Positions 35,986 to 44,217 of a stretch of DNA of 64,000 nucleotides are shown in pieces (position 1 is the first letter of the stretch; each line of letters starts with the position of its first letter). This DNA comes from Rhodopseudomonas palustris HaA2 (GTDB lineage: Bacteria; Pseudomonadota; Alphaproteobacteria; Rhizobiales; Xanthobacteraceae). The notes beneath the pieces are model-generated. The model made no database searches. It saw only the letters and a program-made list of their open reading frames with translations, and was not told the DNA's origin. Made by a program: the position numbers and the translations under genes. The DNA lies in NCBI RefSeq assembly GCF_000013365.1, contig NC_007778.1, positions 1,612,001-1,676,000 of the forward strand. Direction: 5' to 3'.

Positions 35986-36702
35986 ATGAACAAGGTATAT
36001 CCCGACGCCCAATCGGCTCTCGCCGGAATCCTGCGGGACGGCATGATGATCATGTCCGGCGGTTTCGGGCTGTGCGGTATCGCCGAAACGTTGTCGGATG
36101 CGCTGCGCGACTCCGGCGTCAAGGACCTCACGGTGGTCTCGAACAATGCCGGTGTCGACGGCATCGGCCTCTCCAGGCTGCTGGAGACCCGGCAGATCAA
36201 GAAGATGATCTCGTCCTATGTGGGCGAAAACAAGCTGTTCGCGCAGCAGTTCCTGGCCGGCGAGCTCGAGCTCGAATTCGCCCCGCAGGGCACGCTGGCC
36301 GAGCGCATCCGCGCCGGCGGCGCCGGCATCCCGGCGTTCTTCACCAAGACCGGCGTCGGCACGCTGGTGGCCGAAGGCAAGGAAATCCGCGAATTCGACG
36401 GCGAGAAATACGTCATGGAGCGCGGCCTGTTCGCCGATCTCGCCATCGTCCACGCCTGGAAGGGCGATACCGCCGGCAATCTCGTGTACCGCAAGACCGC
36501 GCGCAACTTCAATCCGATGATGGCGACCGCGGCCAAGATCACCATCGCCGAGGTCGAGCATCTGGTGCCGGCCGGCGAGATCGATCCCGATCACATCCAC
36601 ACGCCCGGCATCTTCGTCCAGCGCATCATCGAAGTCGGCTCCGCCAAGAAGCACATCGAGCAGCGCACCACCCGCAAGCGCCCCGAAGCCGCGGCAACCT
36701 GA
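35986..36702 (+). CDS. scoA: 3-oxoacid CoA-transferase subunit A
   Basis: A 238-residue alpha subunit of a succinyl-CoA:3-ketoacid-type CoA transferase, used in ketone body and PHB-derived acetoacetate use. [12 protein letters not shown] at about 25-36 and the [27 protein letters not shown] block at about 100-126 are conserved. The gene is followed 11 bases later by the beta subunit. Substrate could be acetoacetate or another 3-oxoacid; the sequence does not separate them. Confidence 0.9.
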   Translation: MNKVYPDAQSALAGILRDGMMIMSGGFGLCGIAETLSDALRDSGVKDLTVVSNNAGVDGIGLSRLLETRQIKKMISSYVGENKLFAQQFLAGELELEFAPQGTLAERIRAGGAGIPAFFTKTGVGTLVAEGKEIREFDGEKYVMERGLFADLAIVHAWKGDTAGNLVYRKTARNFNPMMATAAKITIAEVEHLVPAGEIDPDHIHTPGIFVQRIIEVGSAKKHIEQRTTRKRPEAAAT

Positions 36703-36713
36703 GGAGAGTTCTG

Positions 36714-37364
36714 ATGGCCTGGACCCGCGAACAGATGGCAGCGCGCGCCGCCAAGGAATTGCGCGACGGTTTCTACGTCAATCTCGGTATCGGGATTCCG
36801 ACGCTGGTGTCGAACTACATCCCCGACGGCGTCGACGTCGTGCTGCAGAGCGAGAACGGCATGCTCGGCATGGGCCCGTTTCCCTACGAGGGCGAGGAAG
36901 ATCCGGACCTGATCAACGCCGGCAAGCAGACCGTCACCGAGCTGCCGTCGACCAGCTACTTCTCGTCCGCCGACTCGTTCGCGATGGTGCGCGGCGGCCA
37001 CATCGACCTGTCGATCCTCGGCGCCATGCAGGTCGCCCAGAACGGCGATCTCGCCAACTGGATGATCCCCGGCAAGATGGTCAAGGGCATGGGCGGCGCG
37101 ATGGACCTCGTCGCCGGCGTCAAGCGCGTCGTGGTGGTAATGGAGCATTCCGCCAAGGACGGCCCGAAGCTGCTGAAGTCTTGCAACCTGCCGCTGACCG
37201 GCGAGCGCGTCGTCGACATGGTGGTGACCGATCTGGCGGTGTTCACCATCGACAAGCACGGCAACGATGGCATGGCGCTGATCGAACTCGCCGACGGCGT
37301 CACGCTCGACCAGGTCAAGGCCAACACCGAAGCCGAATTCCGCGTCGCGCTGAAGAACGCGTAG
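36714..37364 (+). CDS. scoB: 3-oxoacid CoA-transferase subunit B
   Basis: A 216-residue beta subunit. The catalytic Glu that forms the CoA thioester lies in [12 protein letters not shown] at about residues 44-55. [15 protein letters not shown] and [19 protein letters not shown] are also typical. GAGGAGAG precedes the ATG. Together with ScoA it forms an alpha2-beta2 enzyme. Repeats follow the stop. Confidence 0.92.
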   Translation: MAWTREQMAARAAKELRDGFYVNLGIGIPTLVSNYIPDGVDVVLQSENGMLGMGPFPYEGEEDPDLINAGKQTVTELPSTSYFSSADSFAMVRGGHIDLSILGAMQVAQNGDLANWMIPGKMVKGMGGAMDLVAGVKRVVVVMEHSAKDGPKLLKSCNLPLTGERVVDMVVTDLAVFTIDKHGNDGMALIELADGVTLDQVKANTEAEFRVALKNA

Positions 37365-37371
37365 CTCGCTG

Positions 37372-37462
37372 TGTAGGGTGGGCAAAGGCGCGCAACGCCG
37401 TGCCCACGCGACCGCCGAGGTTCGACCGACGCGGGCTTCGCTTCACTCAGCACCACCCTGCG
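37372..37462. repeat. Intergenic repeat, GTAGGGTGGGCAAAG type
   Basis: Begins GTAGGGTGGGCAAAGGCGCG and ends with CACCACCCTGCG. This sequence type recurs in rhizobial and Rhodopseudomonas intergenic regions. It starts within 10 bases of the scoB stop. Confidence 0.6.
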
Positions 37463-37491
37463 AGTTCGCGTTGCCGGTAACATCCCCAACG

Positions 37492-37613
37492 CCGTCATCC
37501 TGAGGTGCGCGCTCTTGCGCGCCTCGAAGGATGCGGAGACGCGTGCCGATGCCCGCGTGCTCGCGGCCCATCCTTCGAGGCGCGCCGAAGCGGGCGCGCA
37601 CCTCAGGATGACG
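37492..37613. repeat. Intergenic palindromic repeat, CCTGAGG type
   Basis: Arms CCGTCATCCTGAGGTGCGCG and CGCGCACCTCAGGATGACG are almost perfectly complementary. A decayed third arm ending CTCAGGATGACGG follows at about 37640-37685. Same family as 33692-33804. Confidence 0.88.
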
Positions 37614-37704
37614 ATGTGCTTGTGGAGGGTGCCGAAGGCGGCGCGCACCCCGGATCAAGTCCGGGGCAGGCTCTCAGGATGACGGCGGGCCTGTGGGAAG
37701 GCTT

Positions 37705-38364
37705 TTACCTTCGTCCGCCCGAGAACATCGGCGACTCGCCCGGCAGCAAATTGGAGCGGATGTCGCTGTCGACGGCGCCGCCCGGCTGGACGTAGCCGGC
37801 CGAGAACGACAGGCTGAGATTCGAGGTCGGGCGGATTTCGACGCCGGCGTGGACCGCGGTGGCGGCGTTGGTGCTGCTCGAGAAGCCTGGCGAGGTCAGC
37901 GCGCTGAACACGTCGGGCTGATATTTCAACTGGTCGACGCCGCCGAACAGCGTCACCGGCAGGCCGCCGACGCTCTTGAAATTGTAGCCGTATTGCGAGC
38001 TGTCCAGCGCCAGCGCGCCGAAATTGCCGAATGCCCCGGCGCCGCCGACCCCGCCGAAGCCGCGCCAGCCGAGGCCGCTGGCGAAGGCATTGACCGGGGC
38101 GCTGTAGCTGCGGGCGACGAAGCCGGTGCGGAAGCCGTCCTCGTCGACGCTACTCAGCGCCGCGAAGCCCGGCACGTCGCTCCAGCCCGCCGTGCCCCAG
38201 CTCTCGGTGACGCCGCCGCCGAACCCGAACGGCCCGCCGGGGATCCAGTAGCGCACCGGCCCGGCCTGGGCATGGGCCGCGCCCGATCCGAGGCCCAGCA
38301 CGATCGCCGCTAAGGCGAGCGTGCGGCGGCCTGCGGGAACAGGGATTCGTTGGACCGTCAGCAT
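37705..38364 (-). CDS. Exported Gly-rich hypothetical protein
   Basis: A 219-residue protein with a signal peptide (about 1-33, ending AHAQA). The mature part is rich in Gly, Phe, Ser and Ala (GGPFGFGGG, GFGGVGGAGAFGNFG) with alternating polar/hydrophobic stretches near the C-terminus (NLSLSFSAGYVQPG). That suggests an outer-membrane or surface beta protein. I do not recognise a family with a known function. Confidence 0.65.
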   Translation of the reverse strand: MLTVQRIPVPAGRRTLALAAIVLGLGSGAAHAQAGPVRYWIPGGPFGFGGGVTESWGTAGWSDVPGFAALSSVDEDGFRTGFVARSYSAPVNAFASGLGWRGFGGVGGAGAFGNFGALALDSSQYGYNFKSVGGLPVTLFGGVDQLKYQPDVFSALTSPGFSSSTNAATAVHAGVEIRPTSNLSLSFSAGYVQPGGAVDSDIRSNLLPGESPMFSGGRR

Positions 38365-38516
38365 GTTGCGAGCTTATACGCCGCGGCGGCCGGGATGGCT
38401 ATCCCCGCAGGTTGTCGCAGCGGCGGGAGGCGATGGTTCCCGGATGGAACTATCGCGCGTCTGGCCCATTGCCCTGGCGAATTCCGAACGTCAGTCAAGC
38501 AAAGGGAGATTGCCCG

Positions 38517-38693
38517 GTGGGTATCGAATTCGGTGGCCTTCTCGGCCTGATCATTCTCGCTCTGGATATCTGGGCGATCTTTCGTGTGATCCAGAGCGGC
38601 GCCAGCACCGGCGCCAAGGTGCTCTGGGTGATCCTGATCCTGGTGCTGCCGGTGGTCGGCCTGATCATCTGGTGGCTGGCGGGCCCGAAATAG
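38517..38693 (+). CDS. PLDc_N-type small membrane protein
   Basis: A 58-residue peptide with two membrane helices (about 5-22 and 35-54) separated by a short polar turn. The AIFRVIQSGASTGAKVLWVILILVLPVVG pattern is the phospholipase-D/cardiolipin synthase N-terminal family (PLDc_N), here without any catalytic domain. The GTG start is chosen because AAAGGGAGA lies 7 bases before it. Confidence 0.75.
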   Translation: MGIEFGGLLGLIILALDIWAIFRVIQSGASTGAKVLWVILILVLPVVGLIIWWLAGPK

Positions 38694-38717
38694 CCGCCCG
38701 GCCGGGCCGGCGCGCGC

Positions 38718-40355
38718 TCACTCCGGCAGATCGGAGAACCGCGTCAGCCAGATCACCGGCGGGATGCTGGCGGCGACGATGATCAGCGCGGCGAGGGCGC
38801 CTTCCTCGAAACTGCCGCGGCTGGCGTATTGGTAGATCGAGGTCGACAGCGTCTCGACGTTCAGCGGCCGCAGCAGCAGTGTCGCCGGCAGTTCCTTCAG
38901 GCAGTCGACGAACACCAGGATCGCGGCGCCGACCAGCGCCGGGCGCAGCAGCGGCAGGTCGATCTTCGAAAGCCTCACCAGCGGTCCGGCGCCGGCGGCG
39001 CGGGCGCTGTCGTCGTAGTCGCGCGGGATGCGCTGGAAGCCGGCCTTCAGCATTCCGGTCGGCACCGCGAGGAAGCGGATCACATAGGCGGCGACCACCG
39101 CGCCGCCGGAACTCATCAGCAGCAGGCCGGGCGAGGCGAGGCCGATCGCCTGCGCCAGCGCCACCAGCGCGCCGTCGAGCGCCAGCAGCGGCATCAGCAG
39201 GCCGAGCGCCAGCACCAGTCCCGGCAGTGCGTAGCCGAGCTGCACGATCGCGGCCGCCGATCGCGCGATCCGCCCGCCACGCCAGCGCGCGGCGAGCACC
39301 ACGATCAGCCCGAGCGCGAGCGCCAGCACGGTGGCGACCGAGGCCAGCGCCACCGTGTGCAGCGCGTCGCGCGCCAGCGACGGGTCGATCCGCCCGCGGC
39401 GCAGGCTCTCGCCGACCAGATACGCCGCCGGCACCACGAAGCCGAGCAGCGCCGGCAGCAGGCAGGCGAGCAACGCGAAGCCGCCCTTCGCGCCGTGCAG
39501 CGGCGTGCGCGGCCGCAGCCGCGGATTCTCGGCGGAGAATTCGACGTTGGCATGCCGCCGGCCGATCCGCTCGATGGTGATCAGCAATGCGGCGAAGCCG
39601 AGCAGCACCAGCGAGATCTGCGCCGCGCCGGCGAGGCTGCCGCGGTTGAGCCAGGTGGTGAACACCGACACGGTGAGCGTGCGGACGCCGAGATATTCGG
39701 ACGCGCCGATGTCGTTCAGCGTCTCCAGCGCGGCGAGCGCGACGCCGACCGCCAGCGCCGGCCGCGCCATCGGCAGCACCACGCGGCGCCAGATGGTGAG
39801 CCGCCCGGCGCCGAGCGAGCGCGCCGCCTCGATCGCGTCCGCGCTCTGCGCCTGAAACACCGCGCGCGCCGACAGATATACGTACGGATACAGCACCAGC
39901 GCGAGCAGCCCCACCGCGCCCGGCAGCGAGCGCAAATTCGGGAGCCACTGCACCGCCTGCGCCGCCGGCAGCAGCAGCGTCAGCGTGCGATGCGCGAGGC
40001 CGAGCGGCTCGAACAGATCGACATAGACATAGGCCGACAGATAGGTCGGCACCGCCAGCGGCAGCGGCAGCAGCCACACCAGCAGCGTGCGCCCGACGAA
40101 ATCATGCGACGACACCAGCCACGCGGTGGCGGTGCCGATCAGCAGCGTCAATCCGCCGACGCCGAGCAGCAGCCAGGCGGTGTCGCGCAGCGATTGCGGC
40201 AGCACGTAAGCGAGCAGATGCGGCCAGACGTCGGCGGCCGGCTGCAGTGCGGTCAGCGCCAGGCTGATCACCGGCGCGGCGACGATCAGCGCCGTGAGAA
40301 CGGCGACGGCGAGTGCGACGAATTCGAGGCGCGATGCTCCACGCGAACTCCTCAT
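38718..40355 (-). CDS. fbpB: Iron(III)-type ABC transporter permease
   Basis: A 545-residue permease with about twelve helices, a fused double permease as in FbpB/SfuB/HitB. Each half has an EAA loop: EAARSLGAGRLTIWRRVVLPMARP at about 170-193 and a second in ARAAGAGPLVRLSKIDLPLLRPA near 448-470. It follows the binding-protein gene by about 160 bases, which contain a palindromic repeat. No ATPase gene is adjacent, so the ATP-binding partner is elsewhere. Confidence 0.87.
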   Translation of the reverse strand: MRSSRGASRLEFVALAVAVLTALIVAAPVISLALTALQPAADVWPHLLAYVLPQSLRDTAWLLLGVGGLTLLIGTATAWLVSSHDFVGRTLLVWLLPLPLAVPTYLSAYVYVDLFEPLGLAHRTLTLLLPAAQAVQWLPNLRSLPGAVGLLALVLYPYVYLSARAVFQAQSADAIEAARSLGAGRLTIWRRVVLPMARPALAVGVALAALETLNDIGASEYLGVRTLTVSVFTTWLNRGSLAGAAQISLVLLGFAALLITIERIGRRHANVEFSAENPRLRPRTPLHGAKGGFALLACLLPALLGFVVPAAYLVGESLRRGRIDPSLARDALHTVALASVATVLALALGLIVVLAARWRGGRIARSAAAIVQLGYALPGLVLALGLLMPLLALDGALVALAQAIGLASPGLLLMSSGGAVVAAYVIRFLAVPTGMLKAGFQRIPRDYDDSARAAGAGPLVRLSKIDLPLLRPALVGAAILVFVDCLKELPATLLLRPLNVETLSTSIYQYASRGSFEEGALAALIIVAASIPPVIWLTRFSDLPE

Positions 40356-40406
40356 GGTGGCGAGGAGACGCGTAAGCGCATGCGACCGGAAGACGCCGCC
40401 CTCACG

Positions 40407-40498
40407 CCGTCATGCCCGGGCTCGTCCCGGGCATCCACGTCTTCGGGCGACGCATCGGGTGTGGCCGTGGATGGCCGGGACGAGCCCGGCCATGACGG
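40407..40498. repeat. Intergenic palindromic repeat, CATGCCCGGG type
   Basis: Left arm CCGTCATGCCCGGGCTCGTC, right arm GGACGAGCCCGGCCATGACG, with GCATCCACG / CGTGGATGG inside. It sits between the iron binding-protein gene and the permease gene, inside a likely operon. Confidence 0.85.
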
Positions 40499-40515
40499 CG
40501 AAGGGTGGGCGCTGA

Positions 40516-41532
40516 TCAGTTGTCGAACCCGACCTTGTCGACCAGCGTCGAGGCGGCCTTGCGCTGCGCGGCGATCTTGGCGATCGGCAGCGAGTCGGCG
40601 GTCAGCTTGCCGTAGCCGGCAATGGTCGGGTTGAGCGGCACGCCGGGGCGGATCGGATATTCGTAGTTGGCGTTGGCGTAGATCTGCTGCGCCTTCTCGC
40701 CGAGCAGCCATTCGATCAGCTTGACGCCGTTGGCCTTGTTCGGCGCGTTCTTGGCCAGCAGCACGCCCGACAGATTGACGTGGGTGCCGCCGCCCTCGAA
40801 GGTCGGCAGGATCACGCGGGTCGCTTCCGCCCACGGCTTCTTGTCGGGATCGCCGTTCATCATCAGCGCCCAGTAGTAGGTGTTGCCGATGCCGATGTCG
40901 CATTTGCCCGCCGCCACGTCGCGCGCCGTCTCGCGGTCGCCGCCCGACGGTTTCTGCGCCAGATTGGCCTTGAGGCCGCGCAGCCAGGCCTCGGCCTTCT
41001 CCTCGCCGTGCTTGGCGATATAGGCGGCAAACAGCGCGTTGTTGTAGATGTGCTGGCCAGAGCGGATGCAGATCTTGCCCTTCCATTTTGGATCGGCCAG
41101 TTCCTCGTAGGTGATCGCGTCTTGCTTGACGCGGTCCTTCGAGGCGTAGATCACCCGCGCCCGCATCGAGATGCCGGCCCAGTGGCCGTCGGGATCGCGA
41201 TAGCGCGGCGGCACGATCTCGTCGACCACCGCCGACTGGATCGGCTGGGTGACGCCGGCCGCCACCGCCTCGTCGATCCGCCCGATATCGACCGTCAGCA
41301 GCACGTCGGCCGGGCTGTTGGCGCCTTCCGCCTTCATCCGCTGCTCCAGCCCCGAACTCGCCGAAATCACGTTGACGGCGATGCCGGTGTCCTTGGTGAA
41401 AGCGTCGAACAGCGGCTGGACCAGCTTGGTCTCGCGATAGGTGTAGACGTTGACCTGTTCGGCTGCGAACGCCTGCGCTGGCAAGACGACAGCGGCGAGG
41501 GCGAGGGCAGCGGTGCGAAAGCGGCGGCTCAT
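40516..41532 (-). CDS. fbpA: Iron(III)-type ABC transporter binding protein
   Basis: A 338-residue periplasmic protein. Signal peptide about 1-24 (ending AFA). The mature start EQVNVYTYRETKLVQPLFDAF is typical of the FbpA/FutA ferric-binding family, and GIGNTYYWALMMN near 215-227 carries the Tyr pair that ligates iron. Start at ATG 41532 is preferred because GGAG lies about 9 bases upstream. It is first in an operon with the permease. Confidence 0.88.
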   Translation of the reverse strand: MSRRFRTAALALAAVVLPAQAFAAEQVNVYTYRETKLVQPLFDAFTKDTGIAVNVISASSGLEQRMKAEGANSPADVLLTVDIGRIDEAVAAGVTQPIQSAVVDEIVPPRYRDPDGHWAGISMRARVIYASKDRVKQDAITYEELADPKWKGKICIRSGQHIYNNALFAAYIAKHGEEKAEAWLRGLKANLAQKPSGGDRETARDVAAGKCDIGIGNTYYWALMMNGDPDKKPWAEATRVILPTFEGGGTHVNLSGVLLAKNAPNKANGVKLIEWLLGEKAQQIYANANYEYPIRPGVPLNPTIAGYGKLTADSLPIAKIAAQRKAASTLVDKVGFDN

Positions 41533-41679
41533 GCGGCAGGCTCCGATCACGGTTGACACCCGGTGTCAGTAGCTCAGCCGATAGCCCGGGATCCGCGGCG
41601 GAATGTCGCAATTAGAGAAATTCCAGGTCGCCGTTTCCTGCGCCGAGCGCGGCCTTGCCGGCGCCGGTCGGCGCAGTCG

Positions 41680-41883
41680 TCAGCTCAGCGTCTGGCCGTC
41701 GTCGCTCTGACAGGACGGGCATTTGCAATTGTGGAAATTGACGTCGGCGACGAGATATTCCTTGCCGCAATGAATGCAGGCGATCCGCAGCCGCGGACGC
41801 TTGTCGGCGCTGACGGTGCGGTCGACGAGATATTGCCCCAGCGCATTCTGATCGCCGACGGCGACGTGATAGTTCGCGACCAT
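41680..41883 (-). CDS. Small zinc-ribbon-like protein
   Basis: A 67-residue protein with four cysteines in a CIHCGKEY and CKCPSCQS arrangement, suggesting a zinc ribbon. The N-terminal half is acidic and contains LVDRTVSADKRP. No family with a known function comes to mind. The start has a G-rich GGGGGA sequence upstream. It is isolated between spacers. Confidence 0.7.
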   Translation of the reverse strand: MVANYHVAVGDQNALGQYLVDRTVSADKRPRLRIACIHCGKEYLVADVNFHNCKCPSCQSDDGQTLS

Positions 41884-42010
41884 GGCGTCCCCCGCATCTC
41901 GCGCCTGCGAGACAGTCTAGCACATGGCGTGCGGCGAAACGCAAATGCGATAGCTGCAAGCGATTCGCGTTTCGGTGCGGTGCCCTGCAGCGAAGGTATT
42001 TGCTGTCCCT

Positions 42011-42721
42011 TCACGACGCGGTGTCGTCGGGCGTCTGTTCCGCCAGCGCCACGAGCTGATCCGGCGCGCGCAGCACGATGCGCCGTCGGCCGCCCTCGAT
42101 CAGGCCGCGGCTCTCCCAGCCGGACAGCAATCTGCTGACGGTGTGCAGTGTGGTTCCCGTCATTTGTGCGATATCCTGCCGGCTGATCGGAAAATCGATC
42201 TCGACGCCGGTCTCGACCGGGCGGCCGGATTGCTTGGCGAGCCGCAGCAATGCCCGGGCGACGCGCTGCTCGACCTGTTGGGTCGACATTTCAATGACGC
42301 GCGAATGGGTTTCCTGCAACCGGGCCCCGACGGTCCGCAGCGTGTTGGTGGCGAGCGCCGGATGGCGCTCGACGAGGCGCGGCCACGCCGCGGTCGGCCA
42401 TGCCAGCACCACGCTGTCGTCGACCGCGGTCGCCGTCGCCGGATAGCTTGGCAGCCCGATCGCCATCGCGACGCCCAGCGTCTCGCCGGGCGCCACATAG
42501 CGCACCACCACCTGCTCGCCGGCCGGCGTCAGCTTGCTGGCGCGGACATGGCCGTGCAGCAGCACGAAGAACGAATGCGCGTCCTCGCCTTGCTCGAACA
42601 CGTTGCCGTTCTTCGGAACCCGGATCGAGCGGGCCTCCTTGAGGATGGCGTCGAGCTCGTCGGCACTGCAGCCCGCGAACAGTGGCAGTTTCGCAACGAG
42701 AGAGGTGTCGATGGTCGCCAT
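42011..42721 (-). CDS. Crp/Fnr family regulator (possibly NnrR-like)
   Basis: A 236-residue regulator. The N-terminal cNMP-type barrel spans about 10-125 (LPLFAGCSADELDAIL, then GHVRASKLTPAGEQVVVRYVAPGE). The C-terminal winged helix has FPISRQDIAQMTGTTLHTVSRLLSGWESRGLI at about 180-211. There is no Fnr-type N-terminal cysteine cluster, so it should not bind a 4Fe-4S cluster. The recognition helix resembles the NnrR/Dnr nitric-oxide responders, but this is a guess. Its regulon is unknown. Confidence 0.85.
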   Translation of the reverse strand: MATIDTSLVAKLPLFAGCSADELDAILKEARSIRVPKNGNVFEQGEDAHSFFVLLHGHVRASKLTPAGEQVVVRYVAPGETLGVAMAIGLPSYPATATAVDDSVVLAWPTAAWPRLVERHPALATNTLRTVGARLQETHSRVIEMSTQQVEQRVARALLRLAKQSGRPVETGVEIDFPISRQDIAQMTGTTLHTVSRLLSGWESRGLIEGGRRRIVLRAPDQLVALAEQTPDDTAS

Positions 42722-42832
42722 GCGATGGTTCTCGATGATGGGCGCGCAGCCAGCTAGATCGCGATTGCGGCGGAGGGCAAGGGGGCGTGGGCGGACCAGC
42801 GCGCTGCCCCCTGTGAGCGGCTTCGGCTCTGC

Positions 42833-43111
42833 TCACTGTCGAGCGGGCTTGCGGGCGCTGTGGCGGATACCGTGGATGACGATCTCCTGCTCCGTCGCCC
42901 GATAGAAGATCAAATAGGGATATGGATACGCCACCACTCGGCGCATCCCCCTCACGGTTGGCCGACCCGCGCCCGGGTGTTGAAGGAGCAGGCCGATGAC
43001 AGCGTGGATGCGCTTCTTGACGTGCAACGCACCCTGCGGTGATCGGTCGTCAATGTAGCTCAGAATCTCGTCGAGTTCGGCAGCAGCGCGAATGGTGAAG
43101 CGCAGCTTCAC
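42833..43111 (-). CDS. parE: RelE/ParE-type toxin
   Basis: A 92-residue toxin of the ParE/RelE fold. The first strand-helix is LRFTIRAAAELDEILSYI, and the core strands end in YLIFYRATEQEIVIHGIRHSARKP, matching ParE. It overlaps the upstream antitoxin gene by four bases (ATGA). Whether it acts on gyrase (ParE) or on ribosomes (RelE) is not determined by sequence alone. Confidence 0.88.
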   Translation of the reverse strand: MKLRFTIRAAAELDEILSYIDDRSPQGALHVKKRIHAVIGLLLQHPGAGRPTVRGMRRVVAYPYPYLIFYRATEQEIVIHGIRHSARKPARQ

Positions 43112-43335
43112 AGCCCATGCTTCGCCCAGATCGCGCGGACCTGTTCGTCGCTGGCGAATTCGCCATGCTCGGCCTGTGCCAGTGATTCATCGAACGAAGC
43201 GGCTTCTTCCGGCGTGAGGTCCAGGGTGGGCTGCTCGATCCCGGCGAATTGCAGCAACAGCCGCGCCAACTCATCCTGCCGGTCGGCGGACAGCTCTCGG
43301 ACGGATTCGATTGCCTGATCGAGAAGTCTGGTCAT
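43108..43335 (-). CDS. Antitoxin partner of the RelE/ParE toxin
   Basis: A 75-residue acidic protein. The N-terminal half is helical (LLDQAIESVRELSADRQDELARLLLQF), followed by a TPEEAASFDESLAQAEHGEFASDEQVRAIW tail typical of antitoxins found next to ParE toxins in Rhizobiales. A TATAGT -10-like box lies only about 6 bases ahead of the ATG and no ribosome-binding site is present, so the transcript may be leaderless. Confidence 0.82.
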   Translation of the reverse strand: MTRLLDQAIESVRELSADRQDELARLLLQFAGIEQPTLDLTPEEAASFDESLAQAEHGEFASDEQVRAIWAKHGL

Positions 43336-43378
43336 TTAGATACTATAGCCGATTTCACGATTGTCAGATAGCCTTGGC

Positions 43379-43579
43379 TCAGGTCGGCAATCCGTTTCGG
43401 TCATAGCCGAGAATATCGTCGGGGCTCAGCCCGGTGTCCGGTCGTGCGGCGTAGCGCGCGCCGATCTCCAGCAGCTTTGCGGCGATCTCGGATGGTGCTC
43501 GACCGGCCGACGCCGGCGAGGTCGCCGGGCCGTTCAGCGCGTCGGCGTCATCCGTGTGTTGCTCGCGCTTTCTGCCCAT
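43379..43579 (-). CDS. Orphan VapB-like antitoxin remnant
   Basis: A 66-residue protein. Its C-terminal sequence SPDDILGYDRNGLP is the hallmark tail of VapB antitoxins, the part that fills the VapC active site. The N-terminal DNA-binding domain usual for VapB is replaced by a short, polar stretch. AGAGG precedes the ATG at 43579. No VapC (PIN-domain) gene is near. It lies 43 bases upstream of the ParE-type operon, on the same strand. Confidence 0.65.
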   Translation of the reverse strand: MGRKREQHTDDADALNGPATSPASAGRAPSEIAAKLLEIGARYAARPDTGLSPDDILGYDRNGLPT

Positions 43580-43618
43580 GGCGACCTCTGCAACGATGCC
43601 GACAAACTCCCCCAGCAT

Positions 43619-44217
43619 GGTGCGGCGACCATGCGGCTCGAACGGCGTCGATCATAGTCCTTGGTCATGACGAATGACACTGCCGCATTGACTGCTGCGG
43701 CTCGGGGAGGCGCGCAAAATAGCGATTGACATTTCTTGCGCGTAAAGATTATATTCCCATCACCTCATCCCATCGAGGGGCGTTTCCTGGGACGCTTGGA
43801 GATGTGGGGCGGGGTGTGGCGCCTGCGGGCGTGGGGCAGACGTTGCCCTGCGCCTCCGGGAGGCTGAGGGCTACCGTCCGCCGCTACTACGAGCGGCCGC
43901 CGCTTTCGTGGCTGGACGGGGGCAGCAGAGGCGGGGCGAAATCCCCGATGCTCCCTGCACCCGGAAGAACGGTCCGACGCCAAAAGTCGCCACGGTGGAG
44001 CGTCGAAAGGCGTTTCCGCGGCCTCTGCGGTTCGGCGATCCGGACCACATGCTGCGGCCACTACTGAAGTCGCGCCTTTCGGCGCTCCGCCTCCCTCGGC
44101 TTGATGCCGCCGCGGAGGCCCCCGGAACCGGCCGCTCACGCAATCGGATTTGCGGGCAACGCATCGGCGTGCCCGCGCACGATCGCGCTACTTGTTATTT
44201 CACTTTCCGCGTGACGT
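43619..44217. other. Gene-free GC-rich stretch with a strong promoter
   Basis: About 600 bases without a credible protein gene. It contains a near-consensus promoter facing right, many small GC hairpins (for example CCTCCGGGAGG at about 43854) and no recognised tRNA, tmRNA or riboswitch motif. The opening and the general look resemble GC-rich intergenic elements of Bradyrhizobium. A non-coding RNA or a decayed element is possible. Confidence 0.5.
43726..43755 (+). promoter_or_regulatory. Strong sigma-70-type promoter with no gene behind it
   Basis: A perfect TTGACA at 43726-43731, then 17 or 18 bases, then TTATAT/TATATT at 43749-43755. The local AT-richness stands out in a GC-rich region. 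Transcription would start near 43762 and run into a gene-free stretch. Confidence 0.7.

Noticed and set aside
42011-42721. Oxygen-sensing FnrL assignment for the Crp/Fnr protein
   Set aside because: The N-terminal cysteines needed for a 4Fe-4S cluster are missing.
43726-44067. A 113-codon plus-strand protein in the gene-free stretch
   Set aside because: Its first codon overlaps the -35 box of the promoter, there is no ribosome-binding site, and the composition is Arg/Gly-rich without family resemblance.
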